Notes: a model not told the origin generated them from the letters alone. A stretch of DNA of 64,000 nucleotides from Psychrobacter luti (GCF_014192115.1 NZ_JACHXL010000003.1:434001-498000); one strand, 5' to 3'. Shown: positions 46,058 through 55,277, counted from the first letter of the stretch. Program-made: numbers and translations.

Positions 46058-47128
46058 ATGTTCCCCACCAATCAAACGTCGCAGGGCACCATCGTTGCAG
46101 TAGCAGCAAATTTTCTTTATGCATTGCTATTTTTATTTGGTCTATTGATGCAGCCATTATCGGGGACGCAGGTCGCTTCTTGGCGCGTGCTGATGATGCT
46201 ATTGAGCTTGGTGCTACTGGTCAGTGTCCTTAAACAATGGCAGCATATTTTTGATTATCTCAAAACCTTAAAGACTGCAAAAGAGTGGTTTTTATTTATC
46301 ATACCCACACCGATTTTGGGCGCACAAATTTGGATATTTATGTGGGCACCCGTCAATGATTTGGGTCTAGAGGTGACCTTGGGTTATTTCTTATACCCTA
46401 TGATTATGATTATCGTGGGACGCTTTTTTTATAATGAAGACATGACGCTGCTACAGTGGTTGGCTACCATCTGTGCCGCGCTCGGTATTGCCTATGATAT
46501 CTTGCAATATGGCGCTATTTCTTGGGCGACTTTATTTGTTTGTTTGGGATATCCGCCTTATTACCTGTTGCGTCGTAAACTTGCCGTACCACCGATTACA
46601 GGGCTTATTTCGGATTTGGTTTTATTAACGCCGGTGGTTATCATCGCCTTGTATATGAGCGGTGGTTTTGAGCTTGCGATAGCGACGGATAAATTTTGGT
46701 ATCTGTTACCGCTACTGGGTATCATCAGTACGGCGGCGATGGCTTTAACCATGGTCGCTAGTCAAAAGCTGCCCGTCTCGTTATTTGGTACTTTATGCTA
46801 TCTTGAGCCGATATTTTTATTTATATTTTCCATCACTATCTTGCATCAAAGCATCGATGAAGGTGGCTCGTTATTCATGTACGGCATGATTTTTATCGCG
46901 CTGCTGATTATGATTGCCGATAGTGCGCTTGGTTATGTGACTCGTAAGCGTGACGACCGCTTGCATGGGTATAACGAGCCACAAGTCGGTAGTTTTCCGC
47001 CACGCCGCCGTTTAAAAAATCGCCGTATCAAAGGCGTATTGACCGCGCATCGTTTCCGTAAGATTATAAAGTATCAGCAAAAAATAGATAAAATGACACG
47101 TAAAATTGAAGAGTTACATGCTAAATAA
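46058..47128 (+). CDS. EamA/RarD-type transporter, second of two tandem paralogues
   Basis: 356 residues from the ATG at 46058. The frame is open from 46004, but those codons overlap the T-run of a terminator-like hairpin and are not conserved with copy one. It aligns with the first copy over its whole length without gaps that I can see; long identical blocks include PTNQT/TTNQT starts, LFVCLGYPPYYLLRRKLAVPPITGL, DEGGSLFMYGMI and FPPRRRL. The basic C-terminal tail (NRRIKGVLTAHRFRKI...KIEELHAK) is kept. A recent tandem duplication with divergence is inferred; substrate unknown. Confidence 0.82.
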   Translation: MFPTNQTSQGTIVAVAANFLYALLFLFGLLMQPLSGTQVASWRVLMMLLSLVLLVSVLKQWQHIFDYLKTLKTAKEWFLFIIPTPILGAQIWIFMWAPVNDLGLEVTLGYFLYPMIMIIVGRFFYNEDMTLLQWLATICAALGIAYDILQYGAISWATLFVCLGYPPYYLLRRKLAVPPITGLISDLVLLTPVVIIALYMSGGFELAIATDKFWYLLPLLGIISTAAMALTMVASQKLPVSLFGTLCYLEPIFLFIFSITILHQSIDEGGSLFMYGMIFIALLIMIADSALGYVTRKRDDRLHGYNEPQVGSFPPRRRLKNRRIKGVLTAHRFRKIIKYQQKIDKMTRKIEELHAK

Positions 47129-47357
47129 CACTGGCAGATTAAGGGCGATAAGTTTGACTTGCTAGGCATGGTTTTGTAGCCGTGCTCTACACAGTTTCTG
47201 TGTTAAAGGCTGGTTAATTGCGCTATTATCGACAGCAGTGCTGCTACGCTCAAAACAATGTCTAATCATGCCTAATGCTGCTCAAAAGGCTTAGCAATGG
47301 AATGCGGGCGCTACCTATCATTATTATCGCTTATTCATACTATAACTAGGATGGTTT

Positions 47358-48026
47358 ATGTTACACCTTCATCATTTAGCAAACTCACGCTCGTTTCGTA
47401 TCATCTGGCTATTAGAAGAGCTTGAAGTTGATTATAAACTGACCTGCTATGAGCGTAACAAAGCTTACCGCGCGCCTGACAGTTTAAAACAAATACATCC
47501 GCTCGGTCATGCGCCGATGTTAGAAGTAAATGAGCGTGTGCTCATTGAGTCAGGATTTATCATTGAGTATTTGCTTAAGCATTATGATAGCGAGAAACAG
47601 TTCAAGCCTGCGGATGACAATGAAGCAGCGTGGGAAGCGTATACGTTTTGGCTGCATTTTGCCGAAGCATCAGTGATGCCGCCATTGGTCATGCGTTTGG
47701 TGTTCACCAAGGTGGTTGAGCAGTCGCCCATGCTTATCAAACCTGTGAGTAAAAGCATTCGTAATCAAGTCGAAAAAAGCATGATCAGCAAAAGCTTAGA
47801 TACCATATTGACCATGATGGAGCAGCATCTGCAAGACAATCATTGGTTTGCCGGTAGCGAATTCAGTGCCGCTGATATCCAAATGCATCTTGCTGTTGTC
47901 GGTGCCAATGCTGGTGCCGGTTTAGATAGCAGTAAATATGCCAATATCTTAAACTGGCTGAAACGCTGTGAAGAGCGCGATGCCTTTAAGCGTGCAGAGG
48001 AAAAGGGCGGTCGTTTAAAGTTCTAA
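47358..48026 (+). CDS. Glutathione S-transferase family protein
   Basis: 222 residues. An N-terminal thioredoxin-like domain (MLHLHHLANSRSFRIIWLLEELEVDYKL; HPLGHAPMLEV with the cis-proline; VLIESGFIIEYLLKHY with the glutathione-contacting ES) and an all-helical C-terminal domain (WFAGSEFSAADIQMH, the N-capping box). The SRSFRI motif places the catalytic Ser near residue 10, as in bacterial beta/theta-like GSTs. Substrate unknown. It follows the EamA pair and ends in a terminator that directly abuts the next gene. Confidence 0.9.
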   Translation: MLHLHHLANSRSFRIIWLLEELEVDYKLTCYERNKAYRAPDSLKQIHPLGHAPMLEVNERVLIESGFIIEYLLKHYDSEKQFKPADDNEAAWEAYTFWLHFAEASVMPPLVMRLVFTKVVEQSPMLIKPVSKSIRNQVEKSMISKSLDTILTMMEQHLQDNHWFAGSEFSAADIQMHLAVVGANAGAGLDSSKYANILNWLKRCEERDAFKRAEEKGGRLKF

Positions 48027-48073
48027 ATGAAGCACATTTAATCGTTAATCAATGACTAATTTAATATGATAAT

Positions 48074-48109
48074 AAAAGGTTTTGTTTATTTATAGACAAA
48101 ACCTTTTTT
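48074..48109 (+). terminator. Terminator after the GST gene, abutting the next ribosome site
   Basis: Perfect 12-bp stem AAAAGGTTTTGT (48074-48085), 10-base loop, ACAAAACCTTTT (48096-48107), T-run to 48109. The AGGA for the next ORF is at 48110-48113. Confidence 0.9.
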
Positions 48110-48119
48110 AGGATAAAAA

Positions 48120-48401
48120 ATGACAGACTTGAATAAATCAAATAAAGAAAATAATGATGTTGATCATGATATTAATACTGGCATTGCTGCTAAACGGTCG
48201 CTGAATACTGCTGATGGTAGCGTGCATAGCCAGCAAGTATCTATCAAAGCATGGTCACAAAAATTGTTGGTAGTGATTTTATGTGTTGCCAGCTTTTATG
48301 GTGGCTGGAAATCTTATGAGTCCAATATGGTCAATGAATGCACAGCCAATGGCGGGCAAATGATTGAAGGTCAAAGAACCATGCTATGCCAGTCGTTATA
48401 G
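48120..48401 (+). CDS. Small single-pass membrane protein, unknown function
   Basis: 93 residues, start after AGGA. A polar N-terminus (Asp/Asn/Lys-rich, about 45 residues) precedes one membrane span (KLLVVILCVASFYGGW), then about 25 residues with two Cys (NECTANGGQM and TMLCQSL), which could form a disulfide if periplasmic. No family recognised. The ribosome site directly follows a strong terminator, leaving no room for a promoter, so expression needs read-through or anti-termination. rnz starts 31 bases after its stop. Confidence 0.65.
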   Translation: MTDLNKSNKENNDVDHDINTGIAAKRSLNTADGSVHSQQVSIKAWSQKLLVVILCVASFYGGWKSYESNMVNECTANGGQMIEGQRTMLCQSL

Positions 48402-48432
48402 CAAGTAAGGATTTAGATAAAAGAGGGCGTCT

Positions 48433-49551
48433 ATGTTAAAGCTCACCTTTTTGGGTACTTCCGCAGGGGTACCAACCAAGCAGCGTAACGTCACAGCACT
48501 TGCTATTGAGTGCCTAAATCCTTATAGCTCGGGGGCAAGTCGACAGCAAAACAAAAAATCGCGCCCTTGGGTTTTAATTGATTGCGGTGAAGGCACACAG
48601 CAGCAACTGTTACATACCAAGCTATCTTTACATCAGCTCCAAGCGATTTGTATTACACATGTGCATGGCGACCATTGCTATGGTTTGCCAGGACTGCTGG
48701 CGAGTGCAGCCATGTCAGGACGTACTGCAGCACTGACGATTATTGCGCCAAAAGCGATAGCAATGCTGCTTGAGGCCATTACGGTAACGACTGAGCTATA
48801 CTTTCCATTTGCCATTAATTTTATGGCGATAGAAGACTTGTTGTCTGAGCCAAGTGATGAACATAAAGGTGAAATAACTATCAATTTAGACCACCAGCAT
48901 CAGCTGGTCATAGATATTCATCCTTTATCGCATCGTGTTGCCTCTTATGGATTTGCTATGACTGAAACTATCAGCCGTCGCACGCTCAACACAGAAAAAT
49001 TAACAGCAGCAGGTATTCCAGCAAGCGCCCTGTGGGGCAGACTGCAACAGGGCGAGGATGTTATGACCAAAGACGGACGCAAGCTTTACTCAGCAGATTA
49101 TGTCGATAATGATAGCCAATGTACTCGGGTAGTGATTGCAGGCGATAACGATACACCAGAATGCCTAAGTGCTGCGGTAGACGATGCAGACTTACTGGTG
49201 CATGAAGCCACTTATACCCATGAGGTTTTAAATAAAATTCAGGCAAAAAATCCAGATTTTGATCCGATGCATAGCAGCGCACAGCTGGTAGGTAGGTTCG
49301 CTCAAAACAATGAGGTTAAAAATCTAATTTTGACCCATTTTAGTGCTCGCTATCAGAGTTTTGATAACCTGCAGAGTAGTACACCGAACATGGCGCATAT
49401 TCGTTTGGATGCCCAAAGTGCTTATACAGGCAATCTATGGTTGGCAGCAGATTTCGACCAATATATGGTGAATGGCTCAACTGATTTGATAGACGAAGAA
49501 GAAAGTAGCGGCGTGCAGTATCTAGGCTCTGCACGCTCTCATAAAAAATGA
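48433..49551 (+). CDS. rnz: Ribonuclease Z (tRNA 3' endonuclease)
   Basis: 372 residues of the metallo-beta-lactamase fold. FLGTSAGVPTKQRNVTALAIE is the RNase Z start; the zinc motif is HVHGDH in ITHVHGDHCYGLPGLLAS; VIAGDNDTPE, LLVHEATYTHE and LILTHFSARYQ supply the other metal ligands. It processes tRNA 3' ends. All three tRNAs seen here encode CCA, so RNase BN-like exonuclease activity is plausible. Longer than E. coli RNase BN (305) in the middle loop and tail. Good GAGGG ribosome site. Confidence 0.92.
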   Translation: MLKLTFLGTSAGVPTKQRNVTALAIECLNPYSSGASRQQNKKSRPWVLIDCGEGTQQQLLHTKLSLHQLQAICITHVHGDHCYGLPGLLASAAMSGRTAALTIIAPKAIAMLLEAITVTTELYFPFAINFMAIEDLLSEPSDEHKGEITINLDHQHQLVIDIHPLSHRVASYGFAMTETISRRTLNTEKLTAAGIPASALWGRLQQGEDVMTKDGRKLYSADYVDNDSQCTRVVIAGDNDTPECLSAAVDDADLLVHEATYTHEVLNKIQAKNPDFDPMHSSAQLVGRFAQNNEVKNLILTHFSARYQSFDNLQSSTPNMAHIRLDAQSAYTGNLWLAADFDQYMVNGSTDLIDEEESSGVQYLGSARSHKK

Positions 49552-49565
49552 CTTGTAGGCAGTAT

Positions 49566-50525
49566 TTAAGATTGACTGTCCTCAACTGCCAGTCGTGTCT
49601 GTCCTATCCAGTAACGGCTAAACTGATACGCCACTCGTCCCGAACGTCCGCCGCGCTCTGATGCCCAACGTAAGGCCGCTGCTCTTATATTATCAGTTAG
49701 CGTCTTATTTTCTTCTTCATTATTACTTTCTTCGTCATTCGCATTATCTAGGCTGCGATTTGATGAAAGTGATAAATAATGACGCACGATGTGTAAGTAA
49801 GTATTTTGATCCATTGGATGAAAGGACAGCCATAGACCAAAGCGATCAGATAACGATACTGTCTCATCAATGGTTTCATAAGGATTGACTTCATCGGTTT
49901 GACCATTATAAATATTGACATTGTCTTTCATTAGCTGTGGCAACAGATGACGGCGATTACTGGTGGCATAGACCAGTATTTTGTCTTGCTCTGAATCCAG
50001 CGAGCCGTCCAGCACACTTTTTAACGTCCGATAACTCTCATCTTGCCCGTTAAATGCCAAATCATCACAGTACACCACATAGTGGCAGCCACAATCCGCT
50101 GGCAGCGCATTAATGGCGGCACGTATCTTATCAAGCACCCGTAGGTCATCACGGGCAATTTCAATAATACGCAATCCTTCGCTATGATAGGCTTGTAGCA
50201 ACGCCCGAATTAACGATGATTTACCGGCACCGCGTGTGCCTGTCATCAAGACGTGATTGGCAGGATAGCCTTTTAGGAATTGTCGCGTGTTCTGTACCAG
50301 TTTTGCCTTTTGCGTATCGATACCATGCAAGTCATCTAAACTTAAAAACAAGTTAACAGCAAGCGGCTCTAGATGACCCTGATGACCGCCAACCCAGCGA
50401 TAGGCCAACTTTTCAGGATCAATCTCGATAGTTGGTGTGACATGCTCTTGCAGATACTGCCCAAGTAAATCCAATAAATGATCGGGCAGGGCATAATTCA
50501 TAACGGTCTTGGTGGATTGGGGCAT
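49566..50525 (-). CDS. DUF815 family ATP-binding protein
   Basis: 319 residues. P-loop GTRGAGKSS in HVLMTGTRGAGKSSLIRALL, Walker B YCDDLAF, sensor-like YATSNRRHLLP and arginine-rich SLSDRFGLWLSFHP, the standard order of DUF815 AAA-type ATPases. A polar Asn/Glu insert lies near residue 265. Function unknown in general. It converges on rnz (14 bases between stops) and diverges by 69 bases from a kinase-like gene. The ribosome site is weak; Met9 is a possible start. Confidence 0.85.
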   Translation of the reverse strand: MPQSTKTVMNYALPDHLLDLLGQYLQEHVTPTIEIDPEKLAYRWVGGHQGHLEPLAVNLFLSLDDLHGIDTQKAKLVQNTRQFLKGYPANHVLMTGTRGAGKSSLIRALLQAYHSEGLRIIEIARDDLRVLDKIRAAINALPADCGCHYVVYCDDLAFNGQDESYRTLKSVLDGSLDSEQDKILVYATSNRRHLLPQLMKDNVNIYNGQTDEVNPYETIDETVSLSDRFGLWLSFHPMDQNTYLHIVRHYLSLSSNRSLDNANDEESNNEEENKTLTDNIRAAALRWASERGGRSGRVAYQFSRYWIGQTRLAVEDSQS

Positions 50526-50594
50526 GATACTTGGTCGCTCATATAAATTAAAATGTCGTTTGGCATACTAGACGTATAAAGGTTTCACTTTACC

Positions 50595-51629
50595 ATGAAA
50601 AATAGTGCCAGTAATCCATCTACAATACAAGCCGGTACAAAACAAGCGTTAAAAATGCAAGCGCAGCAAATTCTACCACTGCTGACCACTTTATTCTTAA
50701 GCTTGCATTATAGAGAGATAGCACACCAGCGTATCAGCCAGCAAGATCATAATAGCAAGAATGACTGCCAAGGTTTAACACGCGCCCAGCATGCACAATT
50801 TGGTCAGGTGATGATTAAATGGCAGTTAAGCGCTGACACTAATAAAAACTCGGCTGATTTAGCTTATGAGGCTGAGGTTTTACAATCTATAAATAGCTTA
50901 TCAACCAGTAAAAACAACCTTAAAAGCCGTCTTCCCGTTATTGCTCCACCAATACTAGCCTACGATAACTTCACGATTAAAATACTAAAACCGTCTTCGC
51001 AGCTGACGATAGTTGTCATGCCTTCTTATCCAAATGGCAGCTTGGCAACTCATCTAAACTGTCGAAGTCACTCGCTATTGACCGCTCAAAAAAAGCATCA
51101 TTTTATCATGCAGTCTGCTCATCTCATCGCTAATTTACATAACATTGGCTGGCTACATAATGATATTAAGCCTAGTAATATTTTGCTAGATGGTTTCATG
51201 CCAAATCAGGCGGATAATAGCAGTATCACACCTGATTTATTATTGATTGACTTTGCTTTGGCAGAAGCAATTAATGACATTGCTCAAAACAGCGATACAA
51301 ATACTACGGAAAATAGTGCTGGTACGCCAGCCTATCTTGCCCCTGAACGATGGCAAGGGAAGGGTGCAAAGCTGCAAAGTGATATTTATGCGTTTGGGAT
51401 AATGCTGTATGAAATATTAACGGGCGAGCGACCCTTTAATATAGACTCACTAAATGATGAGCCGTTAAGAGAGTGGGCGACTCAGCATTGCCAACAGCCA
51501 ATTCCAAAATTGCCATTAGAATATAGTTGCTATCAAAGTATCGTTAATAAGGCATTGGCGAAGCGGGTAGAGAATAGGTATCAAAGTATGGCTGAGATAC
51601 TTTGGGATTTAGAAAGGACTAGAAAGTAG
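50595..51629 (+). CDS. Ser/Thr protein kinase-like protein with altered motifs
   Basis: 344 residues, a single kinase domain with no membrane span. Recognisable parts are the ATP-anchoring Lys75 (QVMIKWQ), the C-helix Glu (YEAEVLQS), the catalytic loop HNDIKPSN (188-195, HRD changed to HND), DFA in place of DFG (219-221), APE in GTPAYLAPERW and IYAFGIMLYEILTGERPF. No glycine-rich loop is evident. The catalytic Asp190, Lys192 and Asn195 are kept, so activity is possible. Targets unknown. Divergent from the DUF815 ATPase gene. Confidence 0.8.
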   Translation: MKNSASNPSTIQAGTKQALKMQAQQILPLLTTLFLSLHYREIAHQRISQQDHNSKNDCQGLTRAQHAQFGQVMIKWQLSADTNKNSADLAYEAEVLQSINSLSTSKNNLKSRLPVIAPPILAYDNFTIKILKPSSQLTIVVMPSYPNGSLATHLNCRSHSLLTAQKKHHFIMQSAHLIANLHNIGWLHNDIKPSNILLDGFMPNQADNSSITPDLLLIDFALAEAINDIAQNSDTNTTENSAGTPAYLAPERWQGKGAKLQSDIYAFGIMLYEILTGERPFNIDSLNDEPLREWATQHCQQPIPKLPLEYSCYQSIVNKALAKRVENRYQSMAEILWDLERTRK

Positions 51630-51738
51630 CTGAGTTCAACAACTGAGGTTGAGAACACAAAGTAATTAAATGACAGACACAAAAAAACCTGCTCAAAGGC
51701 AGGTTTTAATATTTGGTCTAAGATGTACTATCCGAAAA
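51630..51738. other. Short intergenic region after the kinase gene
   Basis: Holds the shared terminator (51681-51707) between the kinase gene and tRNA-Leu. A 68-codon frame crossing it is an antisense tRNA artefact. Confidence 0.5.
51681..51707 (-). terminator. Terminator of tRNA-Leu, also facing the kinase gene
   Basis: Perfect 9-bp stem AAAACCTGC (51684-51692), loop TCAAAG, GCAGGTTTT (51699-51707). A7 on the left gives T7 on the minus strand; the right side gives T4 on the plus strand. Confidence 0.85.
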
Positions 51739-51823
51739 TGGTGGGGCTGGAGAGACTCGAACTCTCACACCTTGCGGCGCCAGAACCTAAATCTGGTGCG
51801 TCTACCAATTCCGCCACAGCCCC
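51739..51823 (-). tRNA. tRNA-Leu (TAG)
   Basis: 85 bases with encoded CCA and the long variable arm of class II tRNAs. Acceptor GGGGCTG/CAGCCCC; anticodon stem CCAGA/TCTGG with loop TTTAGGT, anticodon TAG; T-arm GAGAGTTCGAGTCTCTC. Confidence 0.97.
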
Positions 51824-51911
51824 ATTTTCGTTACTCTATCATCAAAAGTGTTGAAACTCAAACACCATCTAGATAAATAACTGATTCGGTAGTGCGTCTC
51901 AGTGGTTGGCT

Positions 51912-51939
51912 ATTATATAGAGTTTGATTAGTTTGGCAA
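51912..51939 (-). promoter_or_regulatory. Promoter of tRNA-Leu
   Basis: TTGCCA (51939-51934), 16-base spacer, perfect TATAAT (51917-51912) on the minus strand. The predicted leader is about 80 bases. Confidence 0.75.
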
Positions 51940-52037
51940 CCCCTATTTGCACTTATTTTTAATTTTTTAGCAATTAATTTTGACGGTTCTCGTAAATAAT
52001 TGATATTAATGCGTTTTTAATCAGGTAATTTGTCGCT

Positions 52038-53867
52038 TTAGTCAAGGTTGTTTTGCATTGCTGATGATGAGATATCTAACTGTTGTAATTTGCGGGTCAA
52101 AGTATTGCGTCCCCAACCAAGTAAGTTGGCGGCTACTATTTTCTTTCCACTACTATGATTGAGTGCGGCCTTAAGTAAGACGCGTTCAAACTCTGGCGTT
52201 GCGGTTTGTAAAATATCGATTTCGCCAGTTTGCAAAGACTGCTCAGCCCATATGGCAAGTGCCTGCTGCCAGCTCTGGTTTTCATTGGTTTGGCTGACTG
52301 GATTGTTTTGAACGTTTTGCTTGTTTTGATTGAGACTATACACGCCATCATTGTGCTGCTGATTTTGAGTGGTTTCTATTACGGAAAGATTTTGCTGTGG
52401 ACGCGGTTCTTGAAGCGAGAGCGTATTTTTAAGCAGTTCTGGTGGTAAATCCTCGACCATGACTGTCTCGCCCGTTGCCATCACTGTCAACCAAAGGCAG
52501 ACATTCTCAAGTTGGCGGACATTACCGCGCCACTCAAAAGATTGCATCACCTGTAGCGCCGTAGGGTGGAGTTTTTTCTCCGCGCTATTAATCTGTTCAG
52601 CGGCGCGCAGCATAAAGTAGCTTGCTAATGCTGGAATGTCTTCAGGTCGTGTCCGTAATGGCGGTAATGGCAGGCGAATAACATTGAGGCGATAAAATAA
52701 ATCTTCACGGAATTTGCCTTGTTTGACGAGCTCTTCTAAGTTTTGGTGGGTGGCGGCAATGATGCGTACATCTACTTTCACCGGCTGTTGTCCGCCGACG
52801 CGAAAAAACTCGCCATTGGCCAGTACGCGCAGTAAACGCGTCTGGGTGCTATACGGCATGTCACCGATTTCATCTAAGAATAGCGTTCCGCCATCAGCTT
52901 GCTCAAAACGACCTTGCCTAGTCGTCGTTGCGCCAGTAAACGCGCCTTTTTCATGACCGAATAACTCAGATTCAATCAAATCATGTGGAATTGCTGCCAT
53001 ATTAAGAGCAATAAAGGGTTGCTGCGCTCGCGGAGAGTGCTCGTGGAGTGCGCCTGCAACCAACTCTTTACCTGTGCCTGATTCTCCCGTAATCAAAACC
53101 GTAATAGGTGAGTGTGCTAAGCGTCCAATAGCGCGAAATACCGTTTGCATGGCTTGTGATTGACCAATAATGCCGCTGGGGTTGTTATTAGCATTGGTGT
53201 TAGTTTTGAGCTCAGCTTTGTTTTTGGTAGTTTTATTAGGTTTGCTAGTAGCATTAACCTTGCTAGCAGTTTGAATCGTTGGCTTTGTCTTATTAATGAC
53301 TTTTGAATGAATATTGAGTTTTGAGTCGGCCTCAGATGGAGTGTCAATCGTTATATCGGTAGCAACGGTTGGCTGAGTTACTAACTCCTGATTCGGCTGA
53401 TAGTTAATGGCTTTATAAATCGTGGCGACGGCATCATCTAAATCAAAGGGCTTGGGCAGATATTCAAATGCGCCTGTTTGATAGCTATTGATCGCAGACG
53501 TAAGGTCGGAATGTGCCGTCATAATGACAATCGGCAGCTTAGGAAAGTGCTGATGTACCCAATCACTAAAGGACAGACCATCCATCATAGGCATACGAAT
53601 ATCGGTTAATATCACATCTGGCAATTGGTCGGCTACTTCGTGCTGTTGCAAGACATCATTAAGGCGTGTCCACGCGGCTTGCGCTTGGGTAAAGCTGATA
53701 ACGTTGAGACCGGCATCCTCAAAAGTATCTGCCAATACCAAACGCAGCGCCACATCATCATCGATAAGCCATAACGTCGCAGGATTATCATCAGGCGCGT
53801 TATTCACAGTGACCCTTGAAATTTGCTCATTGCTCGTAAGGTGTTGAGTATCATTATACTGAGTCAT
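52038..53867 (-). CDS. ntrC: Nitrogen regulation response regulator NtrC
   Basis: 609 residues against about 470 in E. coli. Receiver domain with phospho-acceptor Asp89 (VILTDIRMPMMDG), sigma-54 AAA+ domain with Walker A GESGTGKE (261-268), GAFTGA (308-313) and the FLDEIGDM Walker B, and a C-terminal Fis-type HTH (VAANLLGWGRNTLTRKLQQL). Two inserts explain the extra length: a Lys/Thr/Asn-rich linker (about 160-230) between receiver and AAA+, and a Gln/Asn-rich linker before the HTH. It activates sigma-54 promoters under nitrogen limitation. ntrB lies 42 bases upstream. Confidence 0.94.
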   Translation of the reverse strand: MTQYNDTQHLTSNEQISRVTVNNAPDDNPATLWLIDDDVALRLVLADTFEDAGLNVISFTQAQAAWTRLNDVLQQHEVADQLPDVILTDIRMPMMDGLSFSDWVHQHFPKLPIVIMTAHSDLTSAINSYQTGAFEYLPKPFDLDDAVATIYKAINYQPNQELVTQPTVATDITIDTPSEADSKLNIHSKVINKTKPTIQTASKVNATSKPNKTTKNKAELKTNTNANNNPSGIIGQSQAMQTVFRAIGRLAHSPITVLITGESGTGKELVAGALHEHSPRAQQPFIALNMAAIPHDLIESELFGHEKGAFTGATTTRQGRFEQADGGTLFLDEIGDMPYSTQTRLLRVLANGEFFRVGGQQPVKVDVRIIAATHQNLEELVKQGKFREDLFYRLNVIRLPLPPLRTRPEDIPALASYFMLRAAEQINSAEKKLHPTALQVMQSFEWRGNVRQLENVCLWLTVMATGETVMVEDLPPELLKNTLSLQEPRPQQNLSVIETTQNQQHNDGVYSLNQNKQNVQNNPVSQTNENQSWQQALAIWAEQSLQTGEIDILQTATPEFERVLLKAALNHSSGKKIVAANLLGWGRNTLTRKLQQLDISSSAMQNNLD

Positions 53868-53909
53868 GTGTTTCGCCTAATAAGCAGTAACAGGATGGAG
53901 GTGGCAGCA

Positions 53910-55277
53910 TTAACTTTCAGCGTTTGGCTGCTGAAAAGGTAGGTAAAGGGTGAAACGGGTCTGATTGTTATTATAATTATAACTGGGATTATCCCTTTGT
54001 AATGAATTTGAGCTGACGTCAATCATACCATGATGGCGGCTGATGATATCTTGCACAATAGATAAGCCAAGCCCAGTACCGGTGGCGCGGCTGGTCACCA
54101 TCGGAAAAAATATCTGACCAATCAGCGCATTATCTATTCCTGAGCCATTATCAGTAATGGTAATTTGCAACACCTGCTTGTGCTGTTGGCTACCGATGGT
54201 ATGCTGAAAGGCAACCCGCGTTTGAATATGCAGTTTTGGTTGGTAGTTATCATCAACAGCAAGATGATACTGCGCAATATCTGACAGCAAGTTATTGGAT
54301 GCGGCTAGCCTGCTTTGCTGCAATGTTTGCTTAAACTCAGTCATGGATTCGCAAGCATTATTAATAAGGTTTAGAAACACTTGGATTAATTGATCTTTGT
54401 CAGCGCATAACTCAGGCAACGACAAATCATAATCACGCTGTAGCGTCACTTCTGGATATTGATTAACTACTAAGGCCAAAACATGCTCTAGCGGCTCATG
54501 AATATTTAGTATTTGCCAGCTTGGTAGTTGATTAGAGCCAAGGAGTTGTCCAATTAACTGGGTCAAACGATCGGTCTCTGAGATGATGATATCGGTATAA
54601 TTGCGGAGCTTTGCTCCGTTTTTTTGTAGATTGTTATTATGATTTAAATCTGTATTTTTATTGGGAATATCAGCGTTAGTGTCTTTGTCAAAATAAGACA
54701 TATCGCTAAATTTGATAAATTGCCGCTGCAATAATTGCGCCGCACCGCGAATGCCCGCCAATGGATTTTTTATTTCATGGGCGACCGAACGCAGCATGTG
54801 ACGGGCCACACTATATTGTTGCTGCTGGCGTTGTTCTTCTGAAATACGGCTTTGACGATCTTTGCCCCACATCTCAATAATAAAATAAGGCTGCTGCTCA
54901 TAAATGACGGGCGTCACGCTATAATCTACGGATAGTATGAGTCCGCCGTTGAGCTGGGTATGGATGAGGTGATCATGATCGATAAAGGGTTGTTGATATT
55001 TCTTTGCTTGAGAAAATCGCTCAGTCAAAGAGCAAGTTTTATCTTCTCGATTGTTACTAATAAGACTGTCTTTTAACGTTAACTCATCGGGTGCAAGCAG
55101 CGTCAGTATTGATTGATTAAGCAAGCGTCCGCTACTGATTGCCAGTAATTGTTCAGCTTGGGCATTTAGCCAAGTGATAGAAAGCTCATCGTCAATCCAT
55201 AAGATAGCTGTAAATAAATGCTGCGATATAAATGCCAAATCTGGTGTCGGTTTTTCGGTGATCAAATCAGCTGTCAT
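53910..55277 (-). CDS. ntrB: Nitrogen regulation sensor histidine kinase NtrB
   Basis: 455 residues, cytoplasmic, no membrane span. PAS domain (about 10-140), HisKA dimerisation domain with phospho-acceptor His167 in SVAHEIKNPLAGIRGAAQLL, and HATPase domain with N-box INNACESM, G1 TITDNGSGID and G2 TGTGLGLSI. An Asn-rich insert lies after the first HisKA helix (around 200-220). It phosphorylates NtrC according to PII signals. It is the first gene of ntrB-ntrC; glnA is not adjacent here. It diverges from rimO. Confidence 0.94.
   Translation of the reverse strand: MTADLITEKPTPDLAFISQHLFTAILWIDDELSITWLNAQAEQLLAISSGRLLNQSILTLLAPDELTLKDSLISNNREDKTCSLTERFSQAKKYQQPFIDHDHLIHTQLNGGLILSVDYSVTPVIYEQQPYFIIEMWGKDRQSRISEEQRQQQQYSVARHMLRSVAHEIKNPLAGIRGAAQLLQRQFIKFSDMSYFDKDTNADIPNKNTDLNHNNNLQKNGAKLRNYTDIIISETDRLTQLIGQLLGSNQLPSWQILNIHEPLEHVLALVVNQYPEVTLQRDYDLSLPELCADKDQLIQVFLNLINNACESMTEFKQTLQQSRLAASNNLLSDIAQYHLAVDDNYQPKLHIQTRVAFQHTIGSQQHKQVLQITITDNGSGIDNALIGQIFFPMVTSRATGTGLGLSIVQDIISRHHGMIDVSSNSLQRDNPSYNYNNNQTRFTLYLPFQQPNAES

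Noticed and set aside
51670-51876. 68-codon ORF containing GWRDSNSHTLRRQ
   Set aside because: This is the well-known false translation of antisense tRNA-Leu; the tRNA occupies 51739-51823.
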